Shown here one piece after another: positions 8,996-16,797 of a DNA stretch of 64,000 nucleotides. The notes below the pieces were generated by a model. It saw nothing but the letters and a program-made list of their open reading frames with translations, made no database searches and had not been told where the DNA came from. Each line of letters opens with the position of its first letter. The first letter of the stretch is position 1. The position numbers were made by a program, and so were the translations under genes. Source of the stretch: Corynebacterium frankenforstense (GTDB lineage Bacteria > Actinomycetota > Actinomycetes > Mycobacteriales > Mycobacteriaceae); NCBI RefSeq assembly GCF_030211955.1, contig NZ_JASODI010000001.1:180027-244026 (forward strand), read 5' to 3'.

Positions 8996-9847
8996 ATGTC
9001 ACCGAATCCCGCCCACCACGCCACGGACTCTTCCGCGAAGATGACACCGGCCTGGACGCCGCTGCAGCGCGCCGGGGCCGTCGGCGGTGGAGCCCTGATC
9101 GCCGGTACCTGGCTGTTTCTGGTGCTCACCCGCCCGGGCGACTGGGAGAGCGTCGGCGGGTCCTGGCAGGCCGTCGTCACGCTGCTCGGCTACCTGGGCG
9201 GGGCGGTGCTGCTGCTGTGCGCGACCGTGCCGCGACTTCCCGTGCGCACCGTCTCGGTGATCCCGGTGGCCATCGCGCTGAACATCGTCGTCGGACAGAT
9301 CGTCGGCACCATGACCCCGCTGCCGCTCTACCTGGACTCCCTGGGCACCGCGCTGGTCGCCGCGCTCGGCGGGCCCGTGGCGGGCCTGGCCACCGGTGCG
9401 CTCAGCTCCGTGGTCTGGGGTGTGTTCAACCCCTCGGTCCTGCCGTTCGCGGCGGGCTCGGCCGTGACCGGCCTGCTCATCGGCTGGGCCGTGCGCCGCG
9501 GGGTGCTGCGCAACATCGTGCTCACCGCCGTGGTCGGCGCGCTGATCGGCGTGGTCACCGCGATGATCGCCGCCCCGGTGGCCGCCTTCGTCTACGGCGG
9601 CACCTCGGGACTGGGCACGGGCGCGGTCGTCTCCCTCTTCCGTGAGATGGGCAACTCGCTGCTCGGCTCGGTGACCCTGCAGTCGATCCTGTCCGACCCG
9701 CTGGACAAGGCGCTGGTCATGCTCGCCGTGTGGGGCACGATCAAGGCCTTGCCCAAGCGCACGCTGCGTGCGTTCCGGGCCCCCGACGCGGTGCCCGCCG
9801 CGCGTGGCCGGGGCGTCGGTGCCGTCGACGGTGGCGCCGGCGCGTAG
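8996..9847 (+). CDS. ECF-type transporter, substrate-binding S component
   Basis: A 283-residue integral membrane protein with about six hydrophobic segments between residues 28 and 250. It includes the ECF-like stretch PLYLDSLGTALVAALGGPVAG and a Gly/Ala-rich ALSSVVWGVFNP. S components bind the vitamin or nucleoside-like ligand and pair with a T component and ATPases, which are the next two genes. ATG 8996 has AGAGGA six bases before it. The adjacent nucleoside hydrolase hints at a nucleoside, base or related vitamin as ligand, but specificity is not visible. The last residues are an Arg/Gly/Ala-rich cytoplasmic tail overlapping the T-component start. Confidence 0.75.
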   Translation: MSPNPAHHATDSSAKMTPAWTPLQRAGAVGGGALIAGTWLFLVLTRPGDWESVGGSWQAVVTLLGYLGGAVLLLCATVPRLPVRTVSVIPVAIALNIVVGQIVGTMTPLPLYLDSLGTALVAALGGPVAGLATGALSSVVWGVFNPSVLPFAAGSAVTGLLIGWAVRRGVLRNIVLTAVVGALIGVVTAMIAAPVAAFVYGGTSGLGTGAVVSLFREMGNSLLGSVTLQSILSDPLDKALVMLAVWGTIKALPKRTLRAFRAPDAVPAARGRGVGAVDGGAGA

Positions 9848-10559
9848 GGCGGGCGGCAACCCGCTGACCGGGTTCGCGCTCGCCGCGGCCGCCTGGCTGC
9901 TCGTCCTCGGCGTCAACCGGGCGTGGTTCTCGGCGGCCGTCGTCACGCTCGTCTTCGCCCACGCCGTACTGCGCGGGCGGGCGCGCACCGTCATCCCGGG
10001 AAGCCTGCTGGTCGCCGTGCCGGTGGCGGCCAGCGCGGCGATCATCCACATCCCCTTCGGCGAGCACCGCGTGGCGCCTGGCTTCACCCTCGACGGGGCG
10101 GCCGTGGCCGGGGTGCTGGGCCTGCGCGTCCTCGCGCTGGTGGCCGTCGTCATCGCCGCCGCCGCGGCCGCCGACGTGCCGCGCCTGGCCGTGGCCATGC
10201 AGCAGGCAGGCCTCGGCGGCAAACCCGCCTACCTGGTCGCCGGCGCCTTGCAGACCGTTCCCGAGGCCCGCGACGCCGCCCGCACCGTCGGCGAGGCCAA
10301 CCGCCTGGCCGGCCGCCGCGTCGGCGCGCGCACCGTGCTTCCGTGGACCGTGGTGCCGCTGGTCTCGCTGTTGATGACCCGCGCCGTCGGGCGCTCGGGC
10401 GCCCTCGAGGCGGCCGGCGTGGGGCTTTCGGGCAGGCGCACCACCTTCCGCCCGATTGACGACGTCCCGGGCGAGCGCGTGCTGCGCCTGCTCGCCGTCC
10501 CGTGCGCGGCGCTCGTCGTCGCCGCGGTGTGGGCGGTGCGTGCGGGGTGGTTGTTGTGA
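9819..10559 (+). CDS. ECF transporter transmembrane T component (EcfT/CbiQ-like)
   Basis: Integral membrane coupling subunit of the ECF transporter. It has about five hydrophobic segments and two Ala/Arg-rich motifs resembling the EcfT coupling helices that contact the ATPases (PEARDAARTVGEANRL and MTRAVGRSGALEAAG). The frame extends upstream into the S gene. GTG 9819, preceded by a G-rich stretch, is the preferred start, with GTG 9804 and 9831 as alternatives. The stop overlaps the ATPase GTG start by four bases. The dispersed motif TTGACGACG (10456-10464) is read here as the residues PIDDVPG. Confidence 0.75.
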   Translation: MPSTVAPARRAGGNPLTGFALAAAAWLLVLGVNRAWFSAAVVTLVFAHAVLRGRARTVIPGSLLVAVPVAASAAIIHIPFGEHRVAPGFTLDGAAVAGVLGLRVLALVAVVIAAAAAADVPRLAVAMQQAGLGGKPAYLVAGALQTVPEARDAARTVGEANRLAGRRVGARTVLPWTVVPLVSLLMTRAVGRSGALEAAGVGLSGRRTTFRPIDDVPGERVLRLLAVPCAALVVAAVWAVRAGWLL

Positions 10560-12004
10560 CAGGCGGTGATGTGGACGAGACGCGGGTCGAGGCGTGGGTC
10601 GACGCCCTCGTGGACGCTGTCGCCGGCGAGCTCGCGGCGGGGGAGGTCCTGCAGCTGGTCGCCCCGTCCGGTGCGGGGCTCAGCCGCCTGGGCACCCGGC
10701 TGCGCGCCAGGCCTCCCGCCGGGTGGGGCACGCTCGGCCTGGTCGAACAGGACGCGCACCTGCACGTCACTGGTCTTCGGGCGACCGTGGCCGAGGAACT
10801 GGCCTTCCCGCTCGAGCAGCGCGGGGTGGAGCGCGCGGAGATGGAGGCGCGCGTCGCCGGGCTTCTTGCCGAGGAGGGGCTGGGGCTTTCGGGGCTCGCG
10901 GAGCGCGACCCCGCTCGGCTCTCCGGCGGGCAGACGCGCAGGCTCGCGGTCGGCTGTGTGCTGGCCACCGAGCCGGACGCGCTGGTTCTCGACGACTCGT
11001 TCGCCGGGCTGGACCCGCAGGCGCGCGAACGCCTGGCGGGGCTGTGCCGCCGGTTCGCCGACCGTGGCGGCCGGGTCCTGGTGCTGGGGACCGCGCCGGT
11101 GGTCGAGCTCGGCGGGGCGCGGGCCCTGAGCCCGTCGGACGGTGACGACGGCCGGGTGCGGCTGGTGCCGGTCACCGGCCCGGGGCCGGTGGAACTGCCG
11201 GAGCGGGTCGGGCCGGCGGGTGGCGGAGCCGCCGGGGACGGAGCCCGCGGCGACGGAGCCCGCGGTGCTGAGGCCGCTGGTACTGAGGCCGCTGGTGCCG
11301 CGGGCGACCACTGTTCGGACACCGTCGCGGAGATCCGCGGACTGGTCGCCCGGCCCGGTTACGCCCCGGATCCGCAGGGGCGTCTCCGGCGGGTGCTCGG
11401 GAAGCTCTTCTCCTGGAAATCGAAGGCCGCCCGGGTGGTTCCGGAGGGCACCGGGGCCGCGTCCACACCAGGGCATGACCACGGGGCCGGCGACTGGTTC
11501 GGGCCGGTCGACCTGAGCCTTACCGCAGGCGAGGTGGTCTGGCTGCGCGGGGCGAACGGCTCGGGCAAGACCACGCTGCTGCGGGCGCTGGCAGGGCTGG
11601 GCCCGACGCCGGCCGAGGTCGACGTCTCCGTCGCCCTGGCCGTGCAGGACCCCGGCGACCAGGCCGTCGACCCGACGGTCGGGCGGTGGGTCGGCTCGGC
11701 CGGGAGGTGGAAGGCCTGTGGGCTCGACCCGGAGGAACATCCGCTGGATCTGGCGCGGGCCGACCTTCGGATCGCGCAGCTGGCGGCGGTGACCGGGTTG
11801 GGCCGGGACGTGGTCCTGCTCGACGAGCCCGACGTGGGGCTCGACCACGAGGGGCGCGCCCGGGCGCACCGGTTGATCGCCGAGGTACTGGCCTCGGGGG
11901 CCGCGGTGGTTCTGACCTGCCACGACGTCGGTTTCGTCGAGGAGGTCGGCGGCTACGCGACGGTCCGGCCGGTCGATCTGGCGGCACCGCACGGCAGGCG
12001 GTGA
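10556..12004 (+). CDS. ECF transporter energy-coupling ATPase with two fused ABC domains
   Basis: A 482-residue protein with two nucleotide-binding domains in one chain, as in EcfA-EcfA' fusions. The N-terminal domain has a good signature (LSGGQTRRLAVG, about 121) and Walker B (LVLDDSFAGLD), but its Walker A region reads APSGAGLSRL, with Leu replacing the essential Lys (about 36-45). The C-terminal domain has an intact Walker A (GANGSGKTT, about 331) and Walker B (VVLLDEPDVGLD), but the place of the signature reads LARADLRIAQLAAV. A head-to-tail dimer would thus keep one competent composite site. Between the domains is an Ala/Gly-rich linker of imperfect repeats (about 11210-11310). Start GTG 10556 overlaps the T gene. 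Confidence 0.85.
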   Translation: MTGGDVDETRVEAWVDALVDAVAGELAAGEVLQLVAPSGAGLSRLGTRLRARPPAGWGTLGLVEQDAHLHVTGLRATVAEELAFPLEQRGVERAEMEARVAGLLAEEGLGLSGLAERDPARLSGGQTRRLAVGCVLATEPDALVLDDSFAGLDPQARERLAGLCRRFADRGGRVLVLGTAPVVELGGARALSPSDGDDGRVRLVPVTGPGPVELPERVGPAGGGAAGDGARGDGARGAEAAGTEAAGAAGDHCSDTVAEIRGLVARPGYAPDPQGRLRRVLGKLFSWKSKAARVVPEGTGAASTPGHDHGAGDWFGPVDLSLTAGEVVWLRGANGSGKTTLLRALAGLGPTPAEVDVSVALAVQDPGDQAVDPTVGRWVGSAGRWKACGLDPEEHPLDLARADLRIAQLAAVTGLGRDVVLLDEPDVGLDHEGRARAHRLIAEVLASGAAVVLTCHDVGFVEEVGGYATVRPVDLAAPHGRR

Positions 12005-12010
12005 CGCCCG

Positions 12011-14227
12011 TCAGGCGATGAAGAGCCCGGGCTGGACCCAGCCGCCGCCGTCCTCGTCGTCCTCGTCGTCCTCGTCGTCGTCCGCGCCGGGGTCGGCGTG
12101 GTCGCAGTAGTGGGCGTCGGCGGCGTCATCGGAGCTGGTGCCGTCGGAAGCGTCGCCGAAGACATCGCCGAAGGCATCGCCGCCTGCGGCATGGTCGGTC
12201 GCGTCGTCCTCGTCGCGTTCGGCCCGTTCGGCGAGGTAGTCCTCGTAGTCGTCGAGCCAGTCGGGTACCTCGGACACAGGCGTACCGGGATCATTGGTCG
12301 GCTCAGGGTTCTCGGCAGCCCCGGGGGCACCGGCGCGCGGGGTACTGCCCGGCGGTGGGTCGGCGTTGGCGTCGCGGATCCTCGCGCCGGCGGCTCGGCC
12401 GGCCCGGGAGGTCTCGTTGAGATCCACCGGGGTCAGTCCGTCGGCGGTGTGGAATCCGGTGTGTCCGACTCTCCCGGTCTCGGGGTCTCTGTCGGCCCAT
12501 CCGCGTTTCCACCGGGGATCTCGTCTGTCGTTGTTGTCCCCGTGGTGGTCCTTGCATCTGAGCGTGAGGTTCTCGACGTCCGTCCGGCCGCCGAGCAGCC
12601 AGGCGACGAGGTGGTGGACCTCGCAGGCGATGGCCGGCTCGGTGCAGCCGGGGTAGGAGCAGACCAGCTCGGTGGCGACCAGGGCGGCCTTCTGCATGAA
12701 GCTCGCCGGTCGCAGCGAGCGCCCGGCGTGCAGCGGGTCGCCGTTGCGGGAGTGCAGGATCTCGATGTCGTAGGCCGAGGCCTGCAGCGCGAGCATGTCG
12801 AAGAGCGTCAGGTCCACCGAGGTGTTGGTGGGGTAGGCCTTGCGCCAGACCGGGGTCGTGCCCGGGTCCAGGCGGCCGGCGTCGCCCATGGTCTCGAGAT
12901 TCCTGCTGATGGCCACGGCGGCCTCGTCGATCTCGTCGAGGTGCTCGGCGGTCAGCGAGATCAACAGGCCGGCGCAGCCCCTGGCCTTATCGGCGGATGC
13001 GGCGTAGTGGACCAGGGCCTGGAAGACGGCGTCGCACTTGCGCTGCTTGGCGGTGCGGTTGTCCTTCTTCCTGGTGGGCCTGGGGCCGTCGCTCGGAGGG
13101 GCGTCCGGGGTGAGGTCGGGGATGTCGGCGCCGGGCTTCAGGGCGTCGGCGAAAAGCTCCTCGACCAGCGCGACCATCGGTGGGGTCAGCTTCACCTGGA
13201 GTATCGCCGACCCGTCGGCGTCGATCGAGGAGAGCCAGGCGTAGCGGTTCTTGTACGGGGCGAGCGGGTCGCGCGCCCCCAGGTTGACCTCGGCGATCCG
13301 GGCGCGCAGCCAGGCGCGCAGGTCCTCCGGGGAGCGCTTGTCGGCCTCGAGGATGGCCTCTTTACGCAGTTCCTCGCGACCGATGATCGCGGAGTCGAGC
13401 AGGGTCTTGAGCTCGGTGTCGATGATGCGGGCCTTCTCGACGGCGAGCTTCCTGGCGCGGGCGAGGCGGTTGGCCTCGCGCTTGTCGGCCTCCGCCTTGC
13501 GGCGGCGTTCCTCAGCGGCGCGGCGCTTGGCCTCCTCGCGCGCACGCTCCTCGGCCTCGCGGCGGAGGCGTTCCTCGCGCTCGCGCTGCTCGCGTTCACG
13601 CTTCTCCCGCTCCTGCTGCTCGTGCTGCGGCTGCTCGCGCTCGGCGTCGAAGGGGGCGAAGGTGTCGAAGGGGTTGAAGGTGCCGTCGGCGGTGTCGTCG
13701 CCGGAGGTGTTGCTGCCGGCCCCACCGTCGGTCTGGCTGGCGCCACCGGCGTCTGCGGTGCCATCGGCGCGGGTGGAGCTTTCGGCGTCGGTGGCCTGGT
13801 CAGCCCCGGCCTGGTCAGCCCCGGCCTGGTCGGCCGCGTTGCTGCCGGCCCCCGGATCCTCCGGCCCGGCCGCGGCGGGCTGGGCCGGACCGTAGATGGA
13901 CTTCGCGGCCTCGATGCGCGCCCAGGCCTCCTTGCGTGAGATCCCGAGCGTCTCGGCGAGGAAGAGGTGGGTCTTCGAGGTGCCGGTCAGGTTGCCGGCG
14001 CGGTGGACCTCGGAGAGGTGGGCGAAGGCGGCGTCGACCATCGCCTTGGATGCCAGGGAGGTCTCTAGCTCCTTGATGGCGGGGATTGTCGCGGTGAACG
14101 CGTGGGCGTCGAGGCCGCTGTCGAGGAGCTCGGAGATCTTCTCCATGGACTCGGCGCAGGTGCGGGCCAGAGCGGTGATCTCCGCGACGCGCGGGTCATC
14201 GGAGCGGTTCTTGGTGGTCGCGGTCAT
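12011..14227 (-). CDS. DUF222/HNH endonuclease-domain protein (13E12-repeat type)
   Basis: A 738-residue protein of the actinobacterial DUF222 family, often called 13E12 or REP13E12-related. The N-terminal helical domain contains ALARTCAESMEKISELLDSGL. An Asp/Ala/Gln-rich linker and a long Arg/Glu/Lys coiled-coil (about 230-300) follow. The HNH module is CSYPGCTEPAIACEVHH followed by LGGRTDVENLTLRCKDHH, with Cys pairs and the His-rich catalytic site intact. The C-terminal third is acidic low complexity. ATG 14227 (MTATTKNRSDD) is preferred over ATG 14335 because GGGGT lies nine bases before it. Several actinobacterial relatives are DNA-damage inducible, and a LexA-like box lies upstream. Biological role unknown. 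Confidence 0.85.
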   Translation of the reverse strand: MTATTKNRSDDPRVAEITALARTCAESMEKISELLDSGLDAHAFTATIPAIKELETSLASKAMVDAAFAHLSEVHRAGNLTGTSKTHLFLAETLGISRKEAWARIEAAKSIYGPAQPAAAGPEDPGAGSNAADQAGADQAGADQATDAESSTRADGTADAGGASQTDGGAGSNTSGDDTADGTFNPFDTFAPFDAEREQPQHEQQEREKREREQREREERLRREAEERAREEAKRRAAEERRRKAEADKREANRLARARKLAVEKARIIDTELKTLLDSAIIGREELRKEAILEADKRSPEDLRAWLRARIAEVNLGARDPLAPYKNRYAWLSSIDADGSAILQVKLTPPMVALVEELFADALKPGADIPDLTPDAPPSDGPRPTRKKDNRTAKQRKCDAVFQALVHYAASADKARGCAGLLISLTAEHLDEIDEAAVAISRNLETMGDAGRLDPGTTPVWRKAYPTNTSVDLTLFDMLALQASAYDIEILHSRNGDPLHAGRSLRPASFMQKAALVATELVCSYPGCTEPAIACEVHHLVAWLLGGRTDVENLTLRCKDHHGDNNDRRDPRWKRGWADRDPETGRVGHTGFHTADGLTPVDLNETSRAGRAAGARIRDANADPPPGSTPRAGAPGAAENPEPTNDPGTPVSEVPDWLDDYEDYLAERAERDEDDATDHAAGGDAFGDVFGDASDGTSSDDAADAHYCDHADPGADDDEDDEDDEDGGGWVQPGLFIA
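13795..13833. repeat. 15-bp in-frame tandem repeat in the DUF222/HNH gene
   Basis: The unit CCTGGTCAGCCCCGG occurs about 2.6 times in tandem. On the minus strand it encodes repeating ADQAG residues in the low-complexity linker. Slippage expansion in frame is the likely origin. Confidence 0.7.
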
Positions 14228-14322
14228 CAGAGTCACCCCCTCGTCGGTGATGGTCCGTTCCCGGTGGTTGCGGCCCTCGCCGCGTGAATTCCCCCGAGTT
14301 CTGTCCGTGCTCTCTGGTGTCG

Positions 14323-14351
14323 ATGCTAGCGACACATGCGTTAGAGCGCAA
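14323..14351 (-). promoter_or_regulatory. candidate promoter of the DUF222/HNH gene with overlapping LexA-like box
   Basis: On the minus strand there is TTGCGC (14346-14351), a 17-base spacer and TAGCAT (14323-14328), a good sigma-A-type pair about 100 bases before the start codon. The -35 overlaps TCGAACACACTTGCGC, which agrees with the corynebacterial LexA consensus TCGAACANNTGTTCGA at 10 of 14 defined positions. The right half is weak, so damage control is only suggested. Confidence 0.45.
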
Positions 14352-14515
14352 GTGTGTTCGAGTAATTTCTTGAAGGTTTCTTGGGATTCACCCGCCGGGC
14401 GACGGACATGCGCTGCCGGAAGCCGCCCGGACGCCGTCGCACCTCCGAAGCAAACACATGGCCGAACGCGTCGCGCGCCCCGTATGGCCCGCCCGACTCT
14501 CCCCGCCGCTCCCCG

Positions 14516-15139
14516 TCAGGCCGCCTCGCCGGCGGTGAACAACGACGCGGGGGAGTGGACGGGCGCGAAGTCGCGGTCGACGAACCAGCAGAAGGTCGGC
14601 GCGGTCTCTCCGGTGAGCTGGTGGACGGCGTCGGCCGCGGCGGTGGGCACCAGGGCGCGCACCCAGGCCTCCGGGGTGGCCGCGGGCAGCTTCTTCTCGG
14701 TCGCGCTGAAACGCAGTACGAGCAGGTAGGCCGGCTCGGTCTCGGAGCCCCAGCCACGGATGCGGGCCCGCGCGCGGGTGCCCACGCGGTGGCGGCGCAC
14801 GGCGACGACGGCGGCGTCCTCGCCGAGCACCTCGGGAAGATGCAGTGTCGGTGGGCGCCAGCGGGCCCCTGGGCGCACCAGCGAGCGCGGGTGCCGGATC
14901 ATCGAGAGCACGTTGCGCAGCGAGTCGGACTCGCGGTTCTGGATCATGCGCGCCAGCGAGCCGGCGAGATCCGGGTCCGGGGTCTCGGCGCGGTGGGTGG
15001 GGCGGCGCCGGATGCCGCGCACGTTGCGCGCGGCGCCACGGCTGCGTGCGCCGCCGTTTCGCGCGGTGCGCCCGCGCCGGCGCCCGCCGCCGATGGAGGA
15101 GAAAGTGTCAGAGTTACCGGGGTTCGTGGAGTTCTTCAT
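14516..15139 (-). CDS. unknown Arg-rich protein
   Basis: A 207-residue protein I do not recognise. The frame is open far upstream. ATG 15139 (MKNSTNPGNSDTFSS) is the likely start, since the upstream extension is Cys/Arg-rich with no family look and would cross the promoter. Residues 18-45 are a dense Arg/Gly cluster. The C-terminal two-thirds is a mixed domain with strands such as AAVVAVRRHRVG and AYLLVLRFS, ending FCWFVDRDFAPVHSP. No signal peptide or membrane segment is seen. The basic N-terminus could bind nucleic acid. A LexA-like palindrome lies 55 bases upstream, shared in part with the promoter of the neighbouring DUF222/HNH gene. Confidence 0.6.
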   Translation of the reverse strand: MKNSTNPGNSDTFSSIGGGRRRGRTARNGGARSRGAARNVRGIRRRPTHRAETPDPDLAGSLARMIQNRESDSLRNVLSMIRHPRSLVRPGARWRPPTLHLPEVLGEDAAVVAVRRHRVGTRARARIRGWGSETEPAYLLVLRFSATEKKLPAATPEAWVRALVPTAAADAVHQLTGETAPTFCWFVDRDFAPVHSPASLFTAGEAA

Positions 15140-15193
15140 GGCCTGCACATTAAGAACGCCGCGCGACAGCAGGGCCCCGCTCCGAGCCAAAAC

Positions 15194-15209
15194 TAGAACA
15201 CACATTCTA
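15194..15209 (-). promoter_or_regulatory. LexA-like palindrome over a candidate -10 element
   Basis: TAGAACACACATTCTA has 5-base perfect arms around CACACA. It matches 10 of 14 fixed positions of TCGAACANNTGTTCGA. On the minus strand TAGAAT within it could serve as the -10 of the Arg-rich gene. The GAACACAC block recurs upstream of the DUF222/HNH gene. Confidence 0.4.
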
Positions 15210-15381
15210 TAAACTAGCGCTGTCCAGGACATTCGGTGGACTTCGTGCGCGCCCGGGGTAGGGTGGTTGCGGCATTGAGCGCCCACGCGCCGCCCACGAG
15301 CGCCCACGAGCCACCCACAAGCCGCCGAGAAGGCCACCAGGCGCACCACCCACAGAGCAGGGGAGCATCACCGAGAAAGCC

Positions 15382-16797
15382 ATGTCAGAGACCCAGACCG
15401 CCACCACCGCGAAGCCGAAGATCCCCACCGAGATCTGGGTGCTCGTCGCCGCCGCCTTCCTCATCGCCCTGGGCTACGGGCTGATCGCGCCGATCATCCC
15501 GCAGTTCGCCCAGAGCTTCGACGTCGGCATGGCGGCCGCGGGCGCGGTGGTCTCGATCTTCGCCTTCTCGCGCCTTGTCTTCGCGCCGGCCTCGGGCAAG
15601 CTGATCGACCGGCTGGGCTCGCGCGGGGTCTACCTGACGGGCCTGTCCACGGTCGCGGTGACCACGGGCGCGGTCTCGATCGCCCAGGAGTACTGGCACA
15701 TCCTCCTCTTGCGCGGCCTGGGCGGCATCGGCTCGACGATGTTCACCGTCTCGGCGATGAGCATCATCGTCCGTTTCGCCCCGCCGACGATCCGCGGGCG
15801 CTGCTCCTCGGCCTACGCCTCGGCGTTCCTCCTGGGCAACATCATCGGCCCCGTCCTCGGCGCGGCGCTGTCCTCGCTGGGCATGCGCGCGCCCTTCGCC
15901 ATCTACGGCGCGACGCTCTTCGTGGCCGTCGGCGTGGTGTGGTGGCGGATGCCGCACGCGGGCACGGGGCGTGTGGCCAAGGACCCGGCGCACCCGCCGA
16001 TGACCTTCCGCGAGGCCTTCGCCGACCGCGCCTACCGCTGTGTGCTGGTCTCCGGCTTCGCCAACGGCTGGTCCAACTTCGGCGTGCGCGTGGCCACCCT
16101 GCCGCTGTTCGCGGCCGCCGTCTTCGAGCACGGCGGGGCGATCGCCGGCCTGGCGATGGCCGCCTTCGCCTTCGGCAACGCGATCTGCCTGCAGTTCTCC
16201 GGGCGCCTGGCCGACCGCGTGGGCCGCCGCCCGCTGATCCTGATCGGGCTGGCCGCCAACGGCGTCTTCACCGGCACCCTGGGACTGGCCGACAGCTTCT
16301 ACCCGCTGCTCATCGCCTCCGCCCTGGCCGGCGCGGGCGCGGGCGTGCTCAACCCGCCGCAGCAGGCCGTGATCGCCGACGTCATCGGCAACAAGCGCTC
16401 CGGCGGCAACGTGCTGGCCAACTTCCAGATGGCCCAGGACGGCGGCACGATCCTCGGGCCCATCGTCGTCGGCGCGATCGCGCAGGCCGCCGGCTTCCCG
16501 GTCGGCTTCGCCGTCTGCGGAGCGGTGACCGCCCTGGCCTTCCTGTCCTGGGCGCTGCACGGGCGCGAGACCCTCGAGGCCGCCGGCGGCGACCTGCGCT
16601 CAATTGCCGACGTCCCGTCCCACCCCTCCAGTACCGAAGGTTCCACGGGCGCGCCCGGCGCCGCAGGCGCCGGGACCGCCGACGGTGCGGCAACCGCCGA
16701 CGGTGCGGCAACCGCCGACGGTGCGGCAACCGCCGACGGTGCGGCAACCGCCGAGGGCGAGGGGCGCGAGGTCGGCAATCGGGAGGGGCGCGCGTGA
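15382..16797 (+). CDS. MFS transporter, 12-TM drug-efflux type
   Basis: A 471-residue major-facilitator protein. The first helix starts at about residue 18 (EIWVLVAAAFLIALGYGLIAP). The motif-A-like loop GKLIDRLGSRGVYLTG and the later GRLADRVGRRPLIL are conserved, as in TetA/Bmr-type proton antiporters. About 12 membrane segments end near residue 395. The tail (about 400-471) is hydrophilic low complexity with a TADGAA repeat encoded by an 18-bp tandem. ATG 15382 is the first ATG after a degenerate GCCCACGAGC-rich leader. The stop overlaps the GTG of the next MFS gene by four bases. The dispersed motif TTGCCGACG lies at 16604-16612 and a near copy at about 16770, both in the tail. Confidence 0.85.
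   Translation: MSETQTATTAKPKIPTEIWVLVAAAFLIALGYGLIAPIIPQFAQSFDVGMAAAGAVVSIFAFSRLVFAPASGKLIDRLGSRGVYLTGLSTVAVTTGAVSIAQEYWHILLLRGLGGIGSTMFTVSAMSIIVRFAPPTIRGRCSSAYASAFLLGNIIGPVLGAALSSLGMRAPFAIYGATLFVAVGVVWWRMPHAGTGRVAKDPAHPPMTFREAFADRAYRCVLVSGFANGWSNFGVRVATLPLFAAAVFEHGGAIAGLAMAAFAFGNAICLQFSGRLADRVGRRPLILIGLAANGVFTGTLGLADSFYPLLIASALAGAGAGVLNPPQQAVIADVIGNKRSGGNVLANFQMAQDGGTILGPIVVGAIAQAAGFPVGFAVCGAVTALAFLSWALHGRETLEAAGGDLRSIADVPSHPSSTEGSTGAPGAAGAGTADGAATADGAATADGAATADGAATAEGEGREVGNREGRA
16675..16760. repeat. 18-bp tandem repeat, about 4.4 copies
   Basis: The unit ACCGCCGACGGTGCGGCA runs in tandem from 16675, with four exact copies to 16746 and a decaying fifth. It encodes TADGAA units in the cytoplasmic tail of the first MFS protein. 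Copy number is probably variable between strains because the array is in frame and in a dispensable tail. Confidence 0.85.
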
